Source: Apostichopus japonicus
Taxonomy: Eukaryota > Echinodermata > Holothuroidea > Aspidochirotida > Stichopodidae
Direction: 5' to 3'
NCBI RefSeq assembly: GCF_037975245.1
Contig: NC_092583.1
Location: 3,838,764-3,902,763, forward strand
DNA length: 64,000 nt
This document shows, piece by piece, positions 59,093 through 64,000 of the stretch (the stretch's first letter is position 1; each line of letters starts with the position of its first letter). Position numbers and translations under genes: made by a program. The notes below the pieces were generated by a model. It was not told the origin of the DNA and did no database searches. It saw only the letters and a program-made list of their open reading frames with translations.

Positions 59093-60514
59093 TAACTTCT
59101 ATAAAGTATAAAATATAGTGCTTAATTCCATATGTATAATCGAACTTATTTACTAAACGTCTATTGAAAGAAAGCAGCTGTTAACATTTTATGAGACATT
59201 TCGTTAAAAGATATAAAATTGATTTATTGTCTTGAAAACAAATACACTATTTACCAAATATTCAAGACTATTGATGAAATAAGCATAATGTTCAAGTGAG
59301 GAAATCAATTAATAAATGTGTTATATATGCTGTTTAATATGCTACCTACGCTTTATATGAATTTCTTTTTAACTCTTCATGGGTAAATCGGCAACACATT
59401 TTGAGACTTGGGTGACCACTATATTTTTTTGTCGAAATACTTTATTAAGTAACGAAAATCGAATGGTAGTATGAGGTCATCGATTTTTATACTGTAATGA
59501 TTTTTTTTTAATGGCTTTTTGTTCTCAACGATAACTTCTTCTTATGCTTCGCACAAAATTGTAAATTTTATATATATATTATGCAAATGATTATTAACTT
59601 AAGTGTTTCAAAATTATATTTAAAATTCCTCAGTTCTACGGTAACCTTTGTTGTTTGTTTTGCATTTTAACCTGAGACGGTTCTTTACTCTTTCAAATAT
59701 TTTCCCCAATGCCTTTCCACGGATGCTTTTATCTATGCAATATTGTATTCGTTCTGTTGGCTAAAATTGAATACGAACTGGCTGGAAATCTACACATGTA
59801 CGTCAACATCACATCGTCTAAACATTTTGTAAGGGCGAAATTATTAGTATATTACATTTATTTTGTGTAGGCATCTGGCAACAGCAAAATAAATGACGTC
59901 GTACACGGCAAATATGCTGAAAATGTTTTGTTTTTTAGTGTAGACCATTTACCCACAGAGGGAGCTAGCATTTTGTACAATTAATTTGTATTGCAAAGAC
60001 AAAGAACATCGACAGCTAAGCAACAAAGACAACAACAAAATGGTTAATATTTCAAGGAAAATTGTACCAAGAAATATAAGTAAAAGAAAGTAAAGGGTTC
60101 TAAGAACGGCTGTCAAGATGTCTTCACAGACTTTATGTTCCTATTTTGATTCAAAATAGAATTTTCATTTTGATTGTGGAGTTAGGGAGGGGTTAGTCAG
60201 TCTAAACAGATAACGTTCAACCAGTTAAATTTCGAGGGAGGGACAAAATATTGAGATGAGGTTTTTCAAATAACAGCTTAAAATATAATATTTTTTCCAG
60301 TTAAGACAAGTATGTGTTGCATTGTCAGACACCAGAAATAAAAAAAAAACAATTTAAGTATTTCGCAGACACAGCGACGTTGTCCTCCATTTTATGATGA
60401 GTTGACGAAATACCAAAGCTAAGCTTTACCATCCCTGTGTCCCGTTTATAGTGCACATTCCCTTCAAGAACGTACTGTTACAGTTAAAGGAATAATGGTA
60501 TTATATGCAAACTA

Positions 60515-60672
60515 CAAAATGCAAACTACAAAAGTTTACAGGGAAATAATAAATATCTGTGGGCGAAAATCATTTTCTTTAAGAACTCAATTGCAAAATG
60601 CAAACTACAAAAGTTGACAGGGAAATAATAAATATTTGTGGGCGAAAATCATTTTCTTTAAAATCTCAATTT
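60515..60672. repeat. 79-bp tandem duplication
   Basis: Two near-identical copies of a unit with GCAAACTACAAAAGTT and GGGAAATAATAAATAT, starting at about 60521 and 60600. Confidence 0.85.
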
Positions 60673-61537
60673 AAAAACTCAACTTGCAGAATAGCGAAAC
60701 AATTGTGACCATCCGCATGGTGCATATGAAGTATCCGATTTTGTGTGGCTATTTAAATCAACCTCAACAGAAATCATTAAATCAACCAGAAAAGCGAATT
60801 ACATCTTTCATAATGTCAAAAAAAAGACATTCATATCATCCTATAGTTTTCTGTGCAGAGGGCATGTTTAGTATAAAATACGACCAGTTAGCTACTTTAT
60901 ACTGCATTGTATTGGAAAAGGCTAGCTAACTCCTACAACTGCAAAATGTCAACATTATAAATAGTATATAAAACGTATAGGCCTATCCCGTTCAGTTTTC
61001 AGAATTCAACATTAGTCATAGATCATACATTAATTGTATACACACCTTGCAATCGTTGGGGGTTTTTTTTTGGTTTCTTTGTTTGTTTTTTGTGTTGTTT
61101 TTTAGTTTTGATAAATAGGATCAGTTCCGTTAGTTTAGTTGTTCACCAAAAACCGATATATTAACTTCCTCATGATATTTAACGACTTATGAAATATGAC
61201 TAAATACAAAAGCGACGCGCACAATTTGTTGAACCCAGCAGCGGCCCCGTCTTTGTATTCCTTTGCTTTGCTGTATAAGACTATACAATGGTGCACTGTA
61301 GAGTTTTACATATGGCAAAGTGCACGCTGCCAATACTGTACCGTCTGTGTAGGTGTTATAGGAAGCAGAATGACAAGCAGAATCTATAGACGGAACTTCC
61401 CACAAACCGGCATATGACTTTCAACATAAACTTCAGCCATATGTCGACATTGCTGACATACATATTGTTTCAGGTAGTATCGTGAGGAACTGTTGTGTGT
61501 TTTGACTACAAGGATAACTCGTTAAACATTTTGCATC

Positions 61538-61545
61538 TATATAAA
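61538..61545 (+). promoter_or_regulatory. TATA box of B2
   Basis: TATATAAA lies 62 bp before the first ATG and 89 bp before the second. A start site about 30 bp downstream would leave a short 5' UTR in front of either ATG. Inferred from sequence only. Confidence 0.55.
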
Positions 61546-61599
61546 TTCAACGTACGCGGTTGCATCGTTTTCTAGATCCTCCGGATTCAAACTTGTTAT

Positions 61600-63111
61600 A
61601 TGTTATTATTATATTGGATTACCACAATGTTTAAACAAGATGAAACCTCCAGCAGGGTTTTCAGTGCCATGTTCTTAATCGTTCTCTCTGTTCAACGGTT
61701 TCGCGTTACAGATGGGACGTTTATAACGAACTTAAACCCTGGCCTGAACGAGATCCTTTTTGAAACGGAAAAAATAACATTGACGTGTTCGGCAGAAAGT
61801 ACCATAGTAAATCCCTCGTTTGGTATCATGGATGCACTGGGATCTGATGTGGTGAGAAATAATGCATTCGTGTATACACCGGCTAACGGTGATATTGTGT
61901 ACTTAACGATGAACGATTCCACAATAAACCTGCAAATTGAAATCACCGATGAGAGCAGAAGTTCTTTTACTTGTCTGATCTTTGACGATGGCAATTTTGT
62001 ATCTCAAGAAGAAATCAATTTTGACGTCAGATCAAGAGATGAGCTGGTTTGCCTGTTGAGCAAAGGGCCAAATGTAATGGTCGGTGATACTCTTGAAGTG
62101 GGATGCTACGGGGGTCATCCACAACCAGCTACATCGGTAGAATGGACACAAACGAAAGTCAACGGAACGACGGATGAAGATCTTCCATCTATCACCTCCG
62201 ATTTAATCAATCAGTTTAAGAGGAAGACGTCAGCATCGCTGACTGTGACTGCTGAAGACAATGGGAGTATATTTCAATGTACAGCTACTGCTCCGGGTGG
62301 AACGCGGCAGTGTATGACGGAGGTACTCTCGATAGTTGATGACATCACCGTGAGTTTTGTTCCATCCATTGCAAGCGGGCGATTGGAGTTTGGACAGACG
62401 CAAGAGGTTAGATGCATTCCTTCCGTTTCAACTGCCAGCGTAATGTGGCAACACGATTACACAGAGAGCGAAACTGTTACAGTAGTTCCTCTAGATAGGT
62501 CACTACGGATCATGATCAAGAAGCCAACAGGTCTAAGTGATGGTGCTATCTTGAGTTTCGAGTGCACTGCAACCTTGGGTTCGCTTCGAGCAAGTGCTAC
62601 CTTTGAGCTGGTAGTAGATTTAGTACATTCTACAACCACCACATCACCGTCTCGAACCACGTACAAGACAAGTGAGGAAGTTTCTGAAGATACTGAAGAC
62701 TCTGAAGACACTGAAGAAACTGAAGGAATGGCTCCTAAAAACGGAAATTCGGATGGAGGTATCTTCGATTCACCTGTCACTTTATATCTTGTGATCGGGG
62801 GAAGCTTGGCAGCGATTCTGATCATCGTGATCATAATCATTTTAATCGCAATTTGCAGAACTCACACTAATACACCAAAGACAAAACGAAAACGAGATGA
62901 GAGATCGATCGATAACATATCATACGTCGAGGATAACACAGATGATGACCCAAGTGTAAGTTACTCGGCGGTTAGTAAAGCAAATCCCGCTCGTATCGTG
63001 TCTAGCCCGGATGTCGTCCCTTATTCTGACGTCAACAAACGTCACGTCCTTATCGACGAAGATGAAATTTACGACGAATCACAAAATTGGTGGAAAGCTG
63101 AAGAGCTTTAA
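61600..63111 (+). CDS. Receptor B2: 3-Ig transmembrane receptor, 503 aa (494 from second ATG)
   Basis: Single-exon gene. The second ATG (61627, context ACCACAATG) has the better start context and puts a hydrophobic signal segment near the N-terminus, so 494 residues is the preferred product. Numbered from the first ATG: Ig1 C63-C125; Ig2 C169-C227 with Trp182, bracketed by C151 and C238; Ig3 C272-C322 with Trp283 (VMWQH). The stalk has an acidic Glu/Asp/Thr repeat (358-376). Membrane helix 394-419. The tail has VSYSAV (Y455) and VPYSDV (Y475), both ITIM-type, and DEDEIYDES (Y491). The last 45 residues are almost identical to B1, although the ectodomains differ widely and B1 has an extra Ig4. 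AATAAA occurs at 63455 and 63707. Confidence 0.9.
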   Translation: MLLLYWITTMFKQDETSSRVFSAMFLIVLSVQRFRVTDGTFITNLNPGLNEILFETEKITLTCSAESTIVNPSFGIMDALGSDVVRNNAFVYTPANGDIVYLTMNDSTINLQIEITDESRSSFTCLIFDDGNFVSQEEINFDVRSRDELVCLLSKGPNVMVGDTLEVGCYGGHPQPATSVEWTQTKVNGTTDEDLPSITSDLINQFKRKTSASLTVTAEDNGSIFQCTATAPGGTRQCMTEVLSIVDDITVSFVPSIASGRLEFGQTQEVRCIPSVSTASVMWQHDYTESETVTVVPLDRSLRIMIKKPTGLSDGAILSFECTATLGSLRASATFELVVDLVHSTTTTSPSRTTYKTSEEVSEDTEDSEDTEETEGMAPKNGNSDGGIFDSPVTLYLVIGGSLAAILIIVIIIILIAICRTHTNTPKTKRKRDERSIDNISYVEDNTDDDPSVSYSAVSKANPARIVSSPDVVPYSDVNKRHVLIDEDEIYDESQNWWKAEEL

Positions 63112-64000
63112 AAAGGGATTTGTGGCTGCCACATGGATTGAAAGTAACAGTTATACGTTATGCACAGAATAACTTGAATACACTAAACAGACGAAATTGT
63201 CCGTGGGCACAAATTTAAGCACATTTATACTGCAAATGCATTATGTTATTTACTAAAGGAAACTTTACAGTATATATAGCTCATAAGATCTGCGTCCTGG
63301 TAAATTCCACTGATTCTTTTATAATTTGGTAACAAGCATATATATCGTTGGTATTTTTTAATTTTTTTTTAATATCAACATGCCTATAGAATCGATGACA
63401 TCATACCAGTAATATGAATAATTGCATTAATTTGGTTTGATATGATATCGGGCAAATAAAGAAGGATATCAACATCTTACTATTGATACTGCAGATATTT
63501 TGGTGCATATATGAAGTGTTTGGATGTATCAACATATGCTGCAATCGAGGTCTGTGACCAGGCATCTCGAGTGTAAAGCTTGGTCATTTCGGTACCTACG
63601 TTCTACTACTAGCACACTTTGTGGTCAAAATGCATACTATGTATTCCTGTAGTCGGTCAGGATAACCATATGCCCATAAATTGATAGAGCTATTTCTAAA
63701 TATATCAATAAAACATGTTTGATTAGTTATCTGTATGTAGTCTCTTCATACTTCTGGTTCCTCCACTTCCATTATAGCATATTTTGAACTTTGTTTATTA
63801 TTATTTCATCATAATGTGAGTAAATTACTCATTGACTCTGTTACTGTTTATATATATGGAAAGTGGAAAAATAAACTTGAAACTTGAAAAAAATAAACTT
63901 GAAACTTGAAACTAGTTTAATAAACCATACACTGGTACCAATTGCTGTAGATTATGGCTGACTATATTCATCTCTAAATCTAATATGATATGCAATCATA
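63112..64000. other. 3' flank of B2
   Basis: No gene. Candidate polyadenylation signals lie at 63455-63460 and 63707-63712. A short ACTTGAA-type repeat with AAATAAACTTGAAACTTG occurs twice at 63868-63910, resembling the tail of a retroposon. Confidence 0.5.

Larger units (their letters stand above)
57269..61537. other. Intergenic region between B1 and B2
   Basis: No gene recognised. It holds the repeat half at 57644-57660 (CCAGGGAGTTGTTATGG), a run of C and A at 57991-58010, AAT-rich stretches (58560-58610), the tRNA-derived repeat at 58840-59090 and a 79-bp tandem duplication at 60515-60672. A frame at 60684-60929 has no recognisable similarity. Confidence 0.6.

Overview
The window is animal DNA. 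It is AT-rich, has no operons and is full of microsatellites, MITEs, tRNA-derived SINEs, Penelope-like and LINE relics. The frequent word AGGCCTAT and the retroelement mix suggest a marine invertebrate, most likely an echinoderm (a sea cucumber is my guess). The species cannot be proven from this sequence.

The main content is a tandem array on the + strand, from about 1.9 to 53.3 kb. It holds seven copies (A1 to A7) of one cell-surface receptor gene. Each copy has its whole coding region in one exon: signal peptide, three Ig-like domains, a short Thr/Pro-rich stalk, one membrane helix with a Cys-rich inner edge, and a tail of about 95-125 residues with several tyrosines. A1 (2974-4548), A4 (27345-28883), A6 (38899-40440) and A7 (48684-50225) are intact. 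A5 (32842-34323) is open but has lost the last part of its tail. A3 (24303-25834) carries a 10-bp deletion. A2 is split into 9099-10080 and 17471-17971 by a 7.39-kb element flanked by TTAA. The 5' flanks, 3' flanks and long spacers are also homologous between copies, so the repeated unit is gene plus several kb of spacer. The unit boundaries are mosaic, as expected from unequal crossing-over and gene conversion.

Right of the array lie two more single-exon receptor genes, B1 (55418-57268, four Ig domains) and B2 (61600-63111, three Ig domains). They share with the A genes the N-terminal signature around NExxFExE and an extra Cys pair bracketing Ig2, so A and B probably belong to one superfamily. 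Their tails carry different, strongly conserved tyrosine motifs, including VPYSDV, which fits the ITIM consensus. The A tails carry VLYGKV in some copies, and in A6 and A7 this tyrosine is replaced by Asp. The locus therefore looks like a cluster of diversifying immune-type or allorecognition-type receptors with inhibitory-type tails. Function and ligand are unknown.

Mobile DNA occupies much of the rest. The TTAA-flanked element in A2 carries a spliced minus-strand gene of unknown function, with three exons whose phases agree. A decayed relative of it seems to lie at 43.9-47.5 kb. There are three Penelope-like fragments (13.1 kb, 45.7-46.3 kb, 53.8-54.4 kb) and a convincing hammerhead ribozyme joined to a tRNA-like segment at 54.57-54.67 kb. 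Others are a 5'-truncated LINE (34.9-36.3 kb), a solo LTR with a 5-bp target duplication (42.6-43.5 kb), a SINE (40.6-40.8 kb), several MITEs with clear target duplications, and long AT repeats.
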